Source: Serilophus lunatus
Taxonomy: Eukaryota > Chordata > Aves > Passeriformes > Eurylaimidae
NCBI GenBank assembly: GCA_013399895.1
Contig: VXBA01003811.1
Coordinates: 5,083-69,082 of the forward strand
Length of the DNA stretch: 64,000 nt
Reading direction: 5' to 3'
Both the position numbers and the translations under genes were made by a program. A model generated the notes under the pieces. The model saw nothing but the letters and a program-made list of their open reading frames with translations. It made no database searches and had not been told where the DNA came from. Numbering within the stretch: position 1 is the stretch's first letter; the number at the start of each line of letters is the position of its first letter. Positions 47,025 through 57,937 of the stretch are shown piece by piece.

Positions 47025-47095
47025 AGATCACGGGCTCGTTAAGGTTGGAAAACGCCTCTAGGATCGAGTCCAAACGTTAACCCAGCACTAACTGG
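47025..47095 (-). mobile_element. CR1-type LINE 3' tip, diverged
   Basis: Antisense: GTTAAGGTTGGAAAACGCCT, AGGATCGAGTCCAAACGTTA, a GC-enriched version of the second CR1-type 3' end. Confidence 0.6.
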
Positions 47096-47329
47096 ACGCG
47101 TCCCAACCCACATCCTCGTGAGGAGATACGAGTACAGTCAGAGGCGGACCTGGACGGCTCGGGCTGGAGCTGTGAGCGGCTCACAGAGCCAGAAGGACAA
47201 CTAACAGCAGGGGAACGGTTATAATTACACAGGGATTGTAATTACACAGGGAACAGAATCGCAAACTGCCCGAGGCGCTCTCAGCACCAGTGACGCCATC
47301 AGCACGCGCCGCTGATGCCCGACATTCAG

Positions 47330-47660
47330 GGCGCTGCATCCCGGCAGAGCAGAGGGATGGCGGATAACGCTCTCCAGGCCCCTGAGTGTCCATGAGGAGA
47401 GAGCAGTGCGGGAGCCGTCCCGGAGAACGGGGCCTCGGCCGCGGCGAGAACGACGGGGGTGCGGTGCCGCGGGGACTACAACTCCCAGCGTGCCCCGGGG
47501 ACGGAGGAGCGCCCTGATTGGCTCGGCGCGGCGCGAGCGCCCCCACGCGGCGGCTCCAGGAACCCCCCGGGGACAAACCGGGACAAACCTCTGGGAAAAA
47601 CCTCTGGGAAAATCCGGGATCTTCCCTCCTCTCCTCTTTCTTCCTCCCTCCCCTGGTTGG
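47330..47660 (+). promoter_or_regulatory. CpG-island promoter of an unidentified transcript
   Basis: This is a sharp CpG-rich block in otherwise AT-rich DNA. Within it, ACTACAACTCCCAGCGTGCC (47,475-47,494) closely fits the ZNF143 (SBS/STAF) promoter element, and ATTGG (47,517-47,521) is an inverted CCAAT box. A splice donor, ATG followed by GTAAGT (cut after 47,713), lies about 200 bases downstream on the plus strand, the expected distance for a first exon. No TATA box is seen. This looks like a housekeeping-type, possibly bidirectional, start site. No gene could be assigned. Confidence 0.6.
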
Positions 47661-47661
47661 G

Positions 47662-47713
47662 ATGGGAGTTGTTGACAGTAATCCTGGTGCTGGACGAGGT
47701 GGGAATGTTAATG
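47662..47713 (+). CDS. Possible first coding exon of an unidentified gene
   Basis: The first ATG after the CpG-island promoter, with purine at -3 and G at +4, opens a frame reading MGVVDSNPGAGRGGNVN up to a consensus GTAAGT donor (phase 1). It is too short to recognise and could be a 5' UTR exon or chance. I know of no family with this N-terminus. Confidence 0.2.
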
Positions 47714-47856
47714 GTAAGTTTCAGGAATCTTCCCAGAGACAGCAGTGAAGGAGAGACTCCTCCACAGGGCAAGGGAAATTAAAGCTGATTCCCGTTCAGT
47801 TATCCCTGGATTTACGGCACAACACACGCTCGCAAAGGTGAAAAAAAAAAAAAAAA

Positions 47857-47896
47857 NNNNNNNNNNNNNNNNNNNNNNNNNNNNNNNNNNNNNNNN
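47857..47896. other. Assembly gap (40 N)
   Basis: A run of N flanked on both sides by poly-A, so the gap probably sits in an A-rich simple repeat. True length is unknown. Confidence 0.99.
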
Positions 47897-47899
47897 AAA

Positions 47900-50800
47900 A
47901 AAGATGCTTTTTAAAATGTGTCCTTGGCAAATGAATGGTGACTTCCTTAATTTGGTTATTGGAGATAACCAGGAATGGAATGTTATCTTGTTCTTGAGGA
48001 GGAGGAGGATGAGTAAAAGTCATGTGCTGGTGAGGAAGAGATTCTTCCTGCTTCCCAATTCCCAACCCTCGGGGTTTGGTGGCTTTTGTGGGTGCTGTTG
48101 CTCAATCCTGGGCCTCCCACCTGCCAGGAAAGCAGAAACTCACTGAAACAGAGGGATCTGGCTGGTTATGGCTGAGGGTGATCCGAGGAAAAGGCAGAAC
48201 GTCTCCTCCCGGCTACCTCTGGAAAAAGCCACTTCTGAAGGACTTGGAACTGGAAGAGAAAATTCCCAGTTGATCTAAAGTAGTGGTGGTGTAACTTTGT
48301 CTTCCCATCCCTCAGCCACCCCGTGCATTGGAGGTTCTGCTGCTGGATGTGGCTGTAGGAACACGATCCTCAGTCCCTCTCCTCCTTTTTTTTTTTCCCG
48401 TCTCTGCAATTCCCAGCCTGTCATCCCGGTGTGGCTGTGGGGCAGTTTAGGTTGAAGTAGTTTGGGAAGTGCTCCTTTCCCTGGATGGAGCTGCTCCTTT
48501 GGCCTCTGGAATACAGCAAGAAGGAGTTTTGTGGTGGCACAGCCTTGCAGCCCGGACTAAGCTGGCGATGCAAAGGACAAGGGACTCCAGTGGAAAACTT
48601 TAGAAGTGGATCTTCTTCCCTTTCCTAAACTGACAGAGATGGTCCTCCTCGTTCCTGTTGAAATTATGGGCAGAGAGGTAGAGCCTGGTGACTCCACAGT
48701 AAACACAGGCAGGGGGAAAAAGACGGAATTGCCCTTTTTCAGGCATTCCCCACTGCTGGTTAAAGCTGGCTGAGAGGCTGGGATGCAGTCACCCAGGAAT
48801 TCCAAGGAAAAGGCTGGAAATGGTTTTTGTATGGTCATGCTGAGCCTGCTGGTCTTTGGAGAACAAAGTTTCCCGGATTGAGTAACAATGCAGCAATTCT
48901 GGCTTCTTCTCCCCAGTCAGGAGCTCTGTTTTCCTTGGTGACCTCAGACAGGCCCCTCCCTGTGCCAGGCTGTTGTTTCAGCTGATTTAGTCACCCCCTT
49001 GCTCAACCTGCACCTCCTGACTCCTGAAATGCTTCTGAAGGGAACCCTTTTTTGGGCCTGACTGAACATCCCCACTGCTCCTTGGCATCTTGGCCAGGGA
49101 GTCTGGGAGTTTGCCCTTGGCAGAGCTCTTCCATGTGCCTCATGACTGGAGCTTTTAGAGCCCCCCACCGACTGAGCCAGCCCTAGAAACTGGCCAAAAA
49201 TGCTCTTTTCTGCTGGTCTCTGCCTGCAAGAGACACTGGTGGACACTGAAGGGTGGCTGGAGACAGGGAAAAGAGACAAAAAGTTGTGTGAGTGAGGAAT
49301 ATTCTCCCCTTCCTGATAGCCCTGAGCTGAGGGGATGTTTCACCTTCACGCTGGACCTGCTGCTGCCCCGTGGGTTGTATCCCTTGGCAGTGGCTGTTTA
49401 GAAGGAACCAGGAACACCAAACACAAAGTGAGGAAGGGCCTGGCCCGGGCTAAATTAAGTGTGGAGTGGAAATAATTATTCTTTTTTTTTTTTTCTTGTC
49501 AGACTGGAAAGTCCCTGATTGGAGTAGTTTCAGTCTCGGTCGTGGCTGCCTATTTAGACAGGTTTTGGGCAGTGTGGCCATGCGTGACTGAGCAAGGTCC
49601 TCACAGAGCAGCTGGGAGGAAGAACCAGCCTGGAACAGCCAGATGTGATTGCTGAGGAGCCCATACGTTCCTGTGGCTGCCCTTCCCTGTTATCTCCCGG
49701 CTCTGACACTCTGCTGTTGGCTGCTGGAATGCTGATATCTGTGGGCATGGCCCAACATCTGCAGAGGTGAAGACAACGCCTCAGTCTGACCCCGTTTATT
49801 TAGGCCTTGCCCTCACAGGGACTGTTTTCCCCTGTTTTATTTCTCTCCTCTAATTTCACCACCTTTTTCTTTTTTTCCCCCCACAGATGCTGTGGTGGAG
49901 TAAGTTTGGACAGTTCCTCCCAGACTGCTCAGTAAGCAGGGAAAGCACCAGTGGATCTTTTCCCACCCAGCTGCTGTGTCCAGCTCATCCAGAGGTGACT
50001 TTTTAGGGACAACACTCCCCCTTTCAACGCTGGCAGCACACGTAGGAGCAGGTCCAACTCCAGCCCCTGGAGCTGCTTGGAACTATTTGTACCTCGATGG
50101 ACAAATATAGGGGGAGATTATACCCAGCAAGGAAGGCATGGAGTTGTGTGGAGCTTTTCCCTGCTTTCTACCTGTAGAGAACATCCCTCCAATTCTTCTA
50201 AGCCACTCCACGGGTTTAATCCCTTCAGCTCCTCTAAATAAGCCACGAAATGAGTTCCTGGAGAGACCTGTTCCACAGCCAGCAGCAGCAGCAGCAGTTT
50301 GGTGGTGCCCCCCCCCGCCCATCCTGCCTGACAGAGATCATGCCATGGGCCACTGCTTGTTTTTTTTTTATCGGGCTGCTGCATGTTCTTCAAGCTGGTT
50401 TTTAACTGCCAGTTCCCTGTAAAAGCTTGTTTCTTCTCCTCATGCTTGAAAGCATTTGCCTGCCAGCCCCTTTTTTTGGGTGGCTGAATATAAAGGCAGC
50501 CACCACCTTCTCTGGAAGGCTTTGTAATGTCTGTTTGAGATGCTGCACAAACTAAGAAACATCCTCATGACATTAACTGATGGTCTGAAATAAATAATCA
50601 GTAAATGATCTCCCAAATGTGCAATAATTGGCTCCTTGCACACCGGGCATCCAATTTTTGTGGACAGCAAGGTGTCAGCCTGAAGGACAGGGGGGGACAG
50701 ACACCTGTTTTAAAGCCTGGGATCCCCAAATGAAACCTCATCTTTAAAAAATGACATTTTGCCTATGTATCCTACTCAGAATAAATCATTCATGAGGGAT

Positions 50801-51650
50801 TGTACACTCACCAGTGTTTTCCAGGGGAATTCATGGTGGGAGGGAGGTGATTTTTTGGTGTATTGAGAAATTTTCCCTGTGGTCGTTGACCTTAGATGGG
50901 TGGTTCTATTTTCTTTTTTTACAGTATTTGAAGAAAAAGTTAAATACAACAGAAACAGGGGACAGGACTTGTACCCACTCCCTTGTTTTTAACACTTTGT
51001 AAACCTGAGAGGGGGAAAAAAAGTGGATGGTACAGGAGGATCAGAACAGTAGAGCAAATGTTGTGGATTGTGGCCTGCGGTGGAATGTCAACATTCAATT
51101 GTTGTGGCTTCTGCAGTTTGGAAAGATCTCTTGTGGAAGCTCCAGGATGTGCACCTGGTGCCTTGGAATTCAGAACTGGAGCTTTTCTGTCACAGACAGT
51201 GGGGTCAGTCTGGAAATTAGTTTAAAAGAGGCTGAAAAAAGCAAATAAACTCACCAAATTCTGCTTCAGGCCATGCCGGGCTAACAGAATGACTGTATTA
51301 TTAACAGTGCTCTTCCTCACTCCATGTCTATCTTTAGAGGCTTGTAAAAGAAATAAATATAAATTAAAGCATATTCTGGACACATTAGACAATTGTTGTC
51401 TATGCATTTCATTCACACTGTGGGCAAAAATGTTCAAGAGGGAGAAAAAAAACTGTAGCACCATTTAGAAAACGCTTGTCTGTCTAAAATGGGGGAGGGG
51501 GGGGGTATTATTACTTGTCTACAAAATGCTTCAGCACAAACCGATTATTGTGTTTTAAGGGCTTTTTTCCCCCTCTGTGTAAGAGCAGCCTCGTGTTCAG
51601 TGTCCCAAGCGAATTTCCCAGCATAACTTCCAGCGTCCTTTGTCCTTCTG
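47900..51650. other. No identified gene; possible introns of an unknown transcript
   Basis: There is no recognisable domain in any frame. Several acceptor-like sites are visible, the best being a long pyrimidine tract ending CCCCCCACAG at 49,886. None leads into an exon I can name. A short (CAG)n run lies at about 50,280-50,298. Confidence 0.4.
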
Positions 51651-51660
51651 TCTTTGCAGA

Positions 51661-51918
51661 GTGTTTCCAGGAACCAGCACTTCTGTGTGCCCCGGTCATT
51701 TGCATTCTGCGCCGTCAGTGCCCAGTGAAAACCCGCTGAAATCCCGGCTTTCCCCACAGGGAGAAACGCGGGCACCTCGACGGAACGACCGAAAAAACCA
51801 GCGCCACGTTTTGCCCGAGGAGCTCCAGGAGGAGTTTTCGGTTGATCTCCCAGATGTTTTTAGTAAACAGCTTTCAAAACCCACGGTTGAGATCAGTGTC
51901 AAATTTCCAGACACATGA
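51661..51918 (+). CDS. Unidentified open frame, possible terminal coding exon
   Basis: After a pyrimidine-rich acceptor (TTCTGTCTTTGCAG, ending 51,660), a frame stays open for 86 codons to TGA. A second acceptor, CTTTCCCCACAG (ending about 51,760), would start the exon later in the same frame. The second half is charged and looks protein-like: a basic stretch (TRAPRRNDRKNQR), then PEELQEEFSVDLPDVFSKQLSKP, ending VKFPDT. The stretch is richer in CpG than its flanks. It lies on the same strand as the orphan CpG-island promoter 4 kb upstream. I recognise no family, and it may be chance or an old remnant; a 15-base A run follows at about 52,069. Confidence 0.25.
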   Translation: MFPGTSTSVCPGHLHSAPSVPSENPLKSRLSPQGETRAPRRNDRKNQRHVLPEELQEEFSVDLPDVFSKQLSKPTVEISVKFPDT

Positions 51919-52904
51919 TCGACCTTGGAGCCGAGTTTAGAGTTGCTTTTGTGTTTGGATAAAAGTCTGGGAGCAGAATGAAATTCGAGGGTGGGATGGA
52001 GGTTCTCCATAACAAATATTTATTTGACTGGATGCAGTTTATCTCATTTACAGGACTTTGAGCTTTGCAAAAAAAAAAAAAAAGGGTTACTGTATTTTTG
52101 TTGATTTAATATTTGAGGCGTATTCAGCACTTTCTTACTCCCTGGATTTGGGTCAGTTGCTGATTTTTAACTGAGATCTGTTATTAAATCTGGACATTAA
52201 ACTGGCAAGGCAAAAGCAAGTGTTTTAAAGCTATAGGTAAACTATTTCTACAGACAATGGGTGAAAAGTTGTGCATTTCTGAGCATTCTGGCTCTCTCTG
52301 CTCTTGTTTAAGGTCTGACTGTAAGCCTGAGTCACGTGCCAGGTTTTTTTTTGCATCAGCAAAAATCTGGCTTCTGTTTTTACAAGCTCAGAATTTACTT
52401 CGGGCAAATATTGTCCAGTATTTGCTCAGAAGTCCTGTTTTCAATCCACACGAAGGTCTCTGAGGTCATTTGGGGAGGTCTTGCACACGAAGGGCACAGG
52501 CAGAGGCAGTCAATGGTATGAAAGGGGACGTAGGACTCGTGGAATCCTTCCCTTGAGGTGCATCTTCTCTGACTTGATGACCTTCTGTCCCCAAAGAATC
52601 CCCGATTATTTGTGGCCACCTAAAGCTCAGCACTTACTGTCCCTAAACTGGCTGATGTGGTGGGGGGGGGTCTGTGCTCTGTGAACAAGCTGTAAACAAG
52701 AGCTTGCTCTATTGTTCCTCGGTGGGATGTTATCCAAGGAAAAACAGAGATTGTCTTCAACAATTCGCAGTTTGTGTAGGCACACAATACAGTGATTTTG
52801 CCTGTGGGCAGCCTGGATGTGCCTCTACTTCACACCAACAAACCAGCCGAGAGGGACATAAATCCAAAATCCAAAACCTTCCTTAGGGAAGGATTTTTTT
52901 ACTG

Positions 52905-53095
52905 GATAGGAAGAAATTCCTCCCTGGGAAGGTGGGGATGCCCTGGCACAGGTTGGGCAGAGAAGCCCCATCCCTGGAAGTGTCCAAGGCCAGGTTGGAG
53001 CAACATGGGACAGTGGAAAGTGTCCCTGCCTCTGGAATAAAATGAGCTTAAAGCTCCCTTCCAACCCACACCAATCCGGCATTCCATGATAAAAC
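52905..53095 (+). mobile_element. CR1 LINE 3' end
   Basis: Sense CR1: AGGAAGAAATTCCTCCCTGG, AAGTGTCCAAGGCCAGGTTG, GACAGTGGAAAGTGTCCCTG, AAAGCTCCCTTCCAACCCAC. Confidence 0.94.
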
Positions 53096-53418
53096 ACGCC
53101 TTGGGGAAGAACAGCACAAGGTAAAGTCAGGCTTAAACCCAACCAACTGAGGAAAACAGCGGGGAGTGAAGCTGGAATTAAACCAGCAGCTTGCCACGGG
53201 TTTGACCTGGAGATGATCTCCCGTAGACCCGAGGCCCTGAACCCTCCTCCCCGGTCCCCAAAGACGTGACCCTGTGCCACCCTGTGACTCCTGGGCTGCC
53301 CACGCAAACCTCCTGCCCCCAAACGCCACAAACTGTGCAACTCACAGGGCGCCCAAAAAGCAGAATTCGGGACTTCCCCAATCCCACTGACGTGAAATCA
53401 CGGGGGGCACAGACACAC

Positions 53419-53640
53419 AGAATTACACACACAGAATTAATAAGGCCGGGAAAGACCATGGAGACCACCACGTCCAACCTTTACCTAGGTTAACAACCTA
53501 CCCAACATCAGTCTAACATCTATACCATCTAAACCATTTAAACCATCTAAACCATACCACTAAGTTCATCATCTAACCTATCCTTAAACAGACTGTCCCG
53601 TCCCTTGGCTGTGACAAACCCTGCAATGGTAAACCTTGGT
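53419..53640 (-). mobile_element. CR1-type LINE fragment, other subfamily
   Basis: Antisense of the second CR1-type 3' end: AGGCCGGGAAAGACCATGGA, CACCACGTCCAACCTTTACC, then a degenerate ACCATCTAAACC series resembling the CTAAACCATGTCCCTAAGT block of the element. Confidence 0.6.
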
Positions 53641-53930
53641 TGGTTTGAATTGACACGCCAACACGAGTCTGCCCAGCAGCTACAGCCTTTTATTTTTTTA
53701 TTTGTTTTTTTTTACATAAGCTGTAGTGTGGGAGGAGAACAGATTTCAAATGTACCTGGCCGCCTGAAGCGATGGGTATGACCCGCCTTATCGTATAGAT
53801 CTTAATTACTTGTGATGTTTAACCGGCGGAAAACGGCGAAACAAAGGAAGGCAGAGGCTCCCTGTTCCCTTCGGGCTGTTCGGAACGCCTGGAAAAGTGC
53901 TGTAGAAAGAAGTGGTTAGAGGAAAAAAAT

Positions 53931-54003
53931 TATTTAAGCCGGGTTCACAGGCTCAGTAAATAGAGGAACGACTATTTAACCCGAGTTTACAGGCTCGGTG
54001 AAT
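53931..54003. repeat. Two-copy imperfect repeat, 42-bp period, upstream of FTH1
   Basis: TATTTAAGCCGGGTTCACAG at 53,931 recurs at 53,973 as TATTTAACCCGAGTTTACAG, each followed by GCTC. The function is unknown. Confidence 0.6.
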
Positions 54004-54247
54004 TGTATTTGCGGTGGATTTCAGCTTGGTACAAGCCAGGATTGAAAGCTGGCGAGGTAAAAGCCGAGGTTTTGGCAGTTCGCTGTTAATGAGATGATCT
54101 CAGCCTCAGCAGGATGCCCTCGAGGTTGCACTTGTAATCTGTTTCAGAATTAAGAAAGTAAAAGTATCCGGTGCTTACTGAAACCCAGTGAGAGAACCGA
54201 ACGACCGAACAACCCGACGTTCACGGACAATAAAAGGCGGCCCAAAC

Positions 54248-54254
54248 TGAGTCA
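54248..54254. promoter_or_regulatory. AP-1-type site upstream of FTH1
   Basis: TGAGTCA, about 330 bases before the TATA box. It lacks the GC needed for a full antioxidant response element. Confidence 0.35.
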
Positions 54255-54506
54255 CCGGGGCAGCACCACAAGCAGCCAAAACACCCATCTCCTTATCGGA
54301 GGGGATAAATTTTTCACCTTTTTCCCTCTGATTTCTCCATTTAGACCTGATTTTAGGAACTTTGGGGGTATTTTTCCCCCCCTCCGCCAAGGCCGGCCGA
54401 GCGCTGCCCCAGACCTGCCCGGGCGGGAGAGGGGGGAGAACCCCCCTCCAACATGGCGGCGCCTCCCTGAGGGAGCGCGAGGCGGGTGGGCGTGGCCTGG
54501 GCGGGT

Positions 54507-54516
54507 GCTGAGTCAC
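54507..54516 (-). promoter_or_regulatory. FTH1: Antioxidant response element (NRF2-MAF type) of FTH1
   Basis: On the minus strand the site reads GTGACTCAGC, a perfect match to the core RTGAYNNNGC, with an embedded AP-1 site. It is about 65 bases upstream of the TATA box. Ferritin H is a known NRF2 target, and a site this near the start would couple it to oxidative stress; that role is inferred. Confidence 0.5.
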
Positions 54517-54577
54517 GGCGGGCCAGCACGGGGAGGGCGCCCCGCCCCCTCGGTGGGCGTGGCCCGGCGCGCGCCGG

Positions 54578-54584
54578 TATAAAA
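54578..54584 (+). promoter_or_regulatory. FTH1: TATA box of FTH1
   Basis: TATAAAA in a GC-rich setting, about 183 bases before the ATG. It predicts transcription start near 54,605-54,612. Confidence 0.88.
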
Positions 54585-54638
54585 GGCGCGGCGCGGGGCG
54601 GCCTCCCCCTCAGAGCGCGTCGGCGGCGGAGCGGAGCG

Positions 54639-54670
54639 GGTTCCTGCGTCAACAGTGCTTGGACGGAACC
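54639..54670 (+). promoter_or_regulatory. FTH1: Iron-responsive element in FTH1 5' UTR
   Basis: The stem-loop has lower stem GGTTCC pairing with GGAACC, the TGC/C bulge, a short upper stem, and the canonical CAGTGC loop at 54,653-54,658. It lies about 30 bases from the predicted cap site, the position needed for IRP1/IRP2 to block ribosome loading when iron is low. One upper-stem position is not Watson-Crick. Confidence 0.96.
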
Positions 54671-54760
54671 GGCCGCGCTCGAGGCCCGCCGCGCCCCCTT
54701 CCTCCGTCACCGCCCCGGCCTTTACAGCACCGCCTACACAGCCACCCGGAGCACCCAACC

Positions 54761-57585
54761 ATGGCAGCGCCCCCTTCTCAGGTGCGCCAGAACTTCCACC
54801 AGGACTGCGAGGCCGCCGTCAACCGCCAGATCAACCTGGAGCTCTACGCGTCCTACGTGTACCTCAGCATGGTGAGAGGCATAAAGGGGCTGCCGCAGGG
54901 CCCGGCCCGGCCCGGCGGGGGGTTCGGGGGGGCCGGGCGGCGCCTGCGGGCGCGGCTCCTCCTCTTCCTCCCTGTGCTGCCCCTCCCTGTGTGGAGGTGA
55001 GGCGTTTTATCTCGGCCCCGTTATCGGCGCCTCCCGGCCGGCTCTGCCCTTGGGGCTGGGCTGGAGAGCGGGAGGTGCCTGACGAGGTGCTTGGCACCTT
55101 TCCCCGGGCCCTGCTCGTCCCCCGGGGACGTTTTTTTTCCCCATCCTTGGTTTCTGTGGCCCTGCCTGGGCTCGTCTCGCTTGGCGCGGCTTTGGCCACG
55201 GCTCTGACCTCTGTGCAGCGATCCTGGTGCGGGGAACTTGGCTTCAGGGCTTGTTTCTTGTGTTGCTGTGAAGGGCTGAGCCCTGTTTCGTGATGCTGCA
55301 CAGGCCTTGGGCCTCCAGGCTGCTGGTTTGTTCGGGAGCAGGAATTGCATAGTGGTTTGGTAAATAACCGGCAGCTGACACAAGTTTCCTCTGCAAATGG
55401 CCCTGAACGAGGATTAAACAAGCTGTGTGAGGGTTTCTAATTCCTCTTCCAGGGTGGTGGGTTTTTTTTTGGCTTTCGCTGTTGAATTAGTGTTTTATTT
55501 CCATTTATCTTTTTTTAAGTCTTTTCCTTCAAAAATAGAAAGTGCACGCTTTAGTTTAATCCCTGAAAAGCGTGGGGGCTTTATTGCAGAAATACCTCAG
55601 CGTTCTTGGCCGCCCATAATTTACTCATAACCCGCAAGTTGTGACCCTGACTTGTGATCATTGTAAACAAGCCCGGGCAAACAAGGGGAAGATTTCTTGC
55701 AAAAGGCTTTTTAAGGCATTTGAACAGGTGGCAGGGCTTTTGTTCAGAGCTGACTTGAGGACACAAGTGGCGTTTATTTGTGCCCTTGGTAGGGATGCAG
55801 CTTAAAATTCAATCCAAGGTGGAAAACCCCAATGATATTAAGGGGGAAGCTGTTCCACACTGCCTTGCTGCCTGAGCTTGTGCTCGGGCCATCCTGAAGC
55901 AGGGCCGAGAGGGGAGAGATCTCTGCGTTCGGCTTGGGGGTTTTGAGCTTGTGAATCCTTTATTTTTTTCAGTCCTACTACTTTGACCGGGACGATGTGG
56001 CCCTGAAAAACTTTGCCAAGTACTTCCTGCACCAGTCCCACGAGGAGAGGGAGCACGCTGAGAAGCTGATGAAGCTGCAGAACCAGAGGGGAGGGCGCAT
56101 CTTCCTGCAGGACATCAAGGTGAGGAGCTGCAGCCCTGGGCTGCAAGGGGGTGAATTTCATTTCCCTGTGGGTCCTCCCCTGACACTGGGGTAGGCTTTT
56201 GATAATTGGTGGTGATTTGATTGAGGAAAAGGACTCTGTGTGTAAGGAGAGGGGGTTTGCTCTGAGGTGAGGGCCGAACCAGGAGGTAACTGTCTCATCA
56301 TTGTGAAATTGGTCAGCAGAAGTGCTCTGTGTGCTGTTTTTGAGAAGTGGGACTTGGGGGATACATTCAGTTCTGTTTTCAAATCTCTAAATGCCTGAGC
56401 TTGGCCTGAAGGGGCTTTGAGAGCCATCTAAAGGCCTTGCTGCCTGCTGCTCTGTGGGTGCTCACAGCAAACATGTGCTGTGCTTCCCCCCTTGCAGAAG
56501 CCAGACCGTGATGACTGGGAGAACGGCCTGACAGCCATGGAGTGTGCCCTGCACCTGGAGAAGAACGTGAACCAGTCACTGCTGGAACTGCACAAACTGG
56601 CAACTGAGAAGAACGACCCACACGTGAGTGGAGGCTGAGCCTGGGCCTGGCTGTGCAGGGAGGGGCCTTGCATGTGTCTGATTGGTGTCAGTCCACCCCT
56701 AAACCCACACAATTAAAAAAGTTGTGAAGCAGAGGTGCAGCCCTTCCTAAGGGAGGAGGCCAGGTGTCAGCCTGTGCCTTTTGTGAGGTCATAGCTGCCC
56801 CTCCAGGGGCACTTTGAGGGTGGCTGAGAGCTGCTTTATTCTGAAGTGTACTGAGCTTTATGCAGACTATTTGCTGTGAGGGAGTTCTGTCTTTTAAGGC
56901 TTTTTGTTGTGAGACTCTCGCCATGATATTTTGGAGTCACTTTTGAGTGTTAAAAGCCCTGATGCTTCACAACAGGGTCTGAAGGCACAGAGCTCTGCAC
57001 AGATAGAAGTTTTTTTTTGTCAAGGCTGGATTGAGGCTGCTTAGTATCAGGAAAAGATTGGCGCGTGTGTGTGAATCCAGGCACTCCTGGGAGTGTCCTG
57101 CCTAAATGAGAGGGACTTCCTAAAACCAAACACAACCTGGGCCACTTCAGGGCTGTGAATCCCTTCATGGTTGTGAGTTTGCCTTCTGGTGGGGGAGTCT
57201 TAAATCATTCAGAAATGTGGAGTGAGGAAGAAGAGAGGTTCTGGAGCAAGTGTGCCTGTGTGAGCCCTGCTTCGCTTTGATCCTGCTCCAGCCTTGCTGA
57301 AGCAGAACTCAAAGCTGCTTCTCCCTCAGCTTGAGAGTTGTCACTGTGTGTCCTCTCCCTTCCCTGCAGAGGATTGGTAGCACTTGAGGACGAGCCTAAA
57401 TGTGCCTTCTCTTGTCTCCCTTCCAGTTGTGTGACTTCATTGAGACCCATTACCTGGACGAGCAGGTGAAGGCCATCAAGGAGCTGGGTGACCACGTGAC
57501 CAACCTGCGGAAGATGGGGGCACCCAAGTACGGCATGGCCGAGTACCTGTTCGACAAGCACACCCTCGGGGACAGTGACAGCTGA
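54761..57585 (+). CDS. FTH1: Ferritin heavy chain, complete, four exons
   Basis: This gene encodes the ferroxidase subunit of the 24-mer cytosolic ferritin shell: it oxidises Fe(II) and helps store it as a ferric mineral. Coding exons are 54,761-54,871, 55,973-56,119, 56,498-56,623 and 57,427-57,585, all with GT-AG borders and all introns in phase 0. They give 180 residues, with middle exons of 147 and 126 bases as in mammals. The protein starts MAAPPSQVRQNFHQDCEAAV. The ferroxidase ligands are present: Glu and Tyr in INLELYASYVY, Glu and His in HEEREHAEKL, Glu in LEKNVNQSL and Gln in YLDEQVKAI, so it is H-type, not L-type. The tail ends DKHTLGDSDS. The start is the first ATG after the IRE. 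It is tail-to-tail with BEST1. Confidence 0.98.
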
Positions 57586-57738
57586 AGTCTGGCCTCCAGC
57601 CACGCTGTGGGTTTCACTGGGACTCCTACGTACTGTCCAGCCATGCATGCAGCTTCAGCTATCTAGAGCAACAGTTCCATTCTCTGTACCAAATATCACC
57701 CCCCTTCTCTCTCGTGTTTTATGTACTGCCCTCCAGCC

Positions 57739-57744
57739 AATAAA
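57739..57744 (+). promoter_or_regulatory. FTH1: Poly(A) signal of FTH1
   Basis: AATAAA, 154 bases after the stop, giving the short 3' UTR usual for ferritin H. Confidence 0.9.
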
Positions 57745-57937
57745 GTGACTTGGTTCCAGCTGGTTTTTTCCTGTTTGGTTTGGAGGGAGAGAGGAGGCAG
57801 CTGTAGTGAAGGGGTGTGGGTGTCTCACAGCTGGTGCTGAAGACAGAAGTAGGGAAATGTGGTGGTTTTTCTGCTTTCTCGTTGCACGGGAACTAAAATG
57901 AGGAAATGAAACGATGGTCCTGGGCTTGAGCCTTGCT

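Larger units (their letters stand above)
54360..55110 (+). promoter_or_regulatory. FTH1: CpG island spanning FTH1 promoter and first exon
   Basis: A dense CpG block with several GC boxes (GGGCGTGGCC at about 54,489 and 54,555, CCGCCCCCT at about 54,542) and an AACATGGCGGCG YY1-like motif near 54,450. It continues into intron 1. Confidence 0.85.

Noticed and set aside
50138..50422. Open frame with an Ala/Pro-rich middle
   Set aside because: It reads through a (CAG)n and a poly-C run; no domain and no splice context.
47400..53100. INCENP, the mammalian neighbour of FTH1, as owner of the orphan promoter
   Set aside because: No coiled-coil or IN-box-like coding sequence is visible in any frame.
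54486..55421. Several long frames on both strands around FTH1 exon 1
   Set aside because: They come from stop-poor CpG-island sequence; the only supported protein is FTH1.
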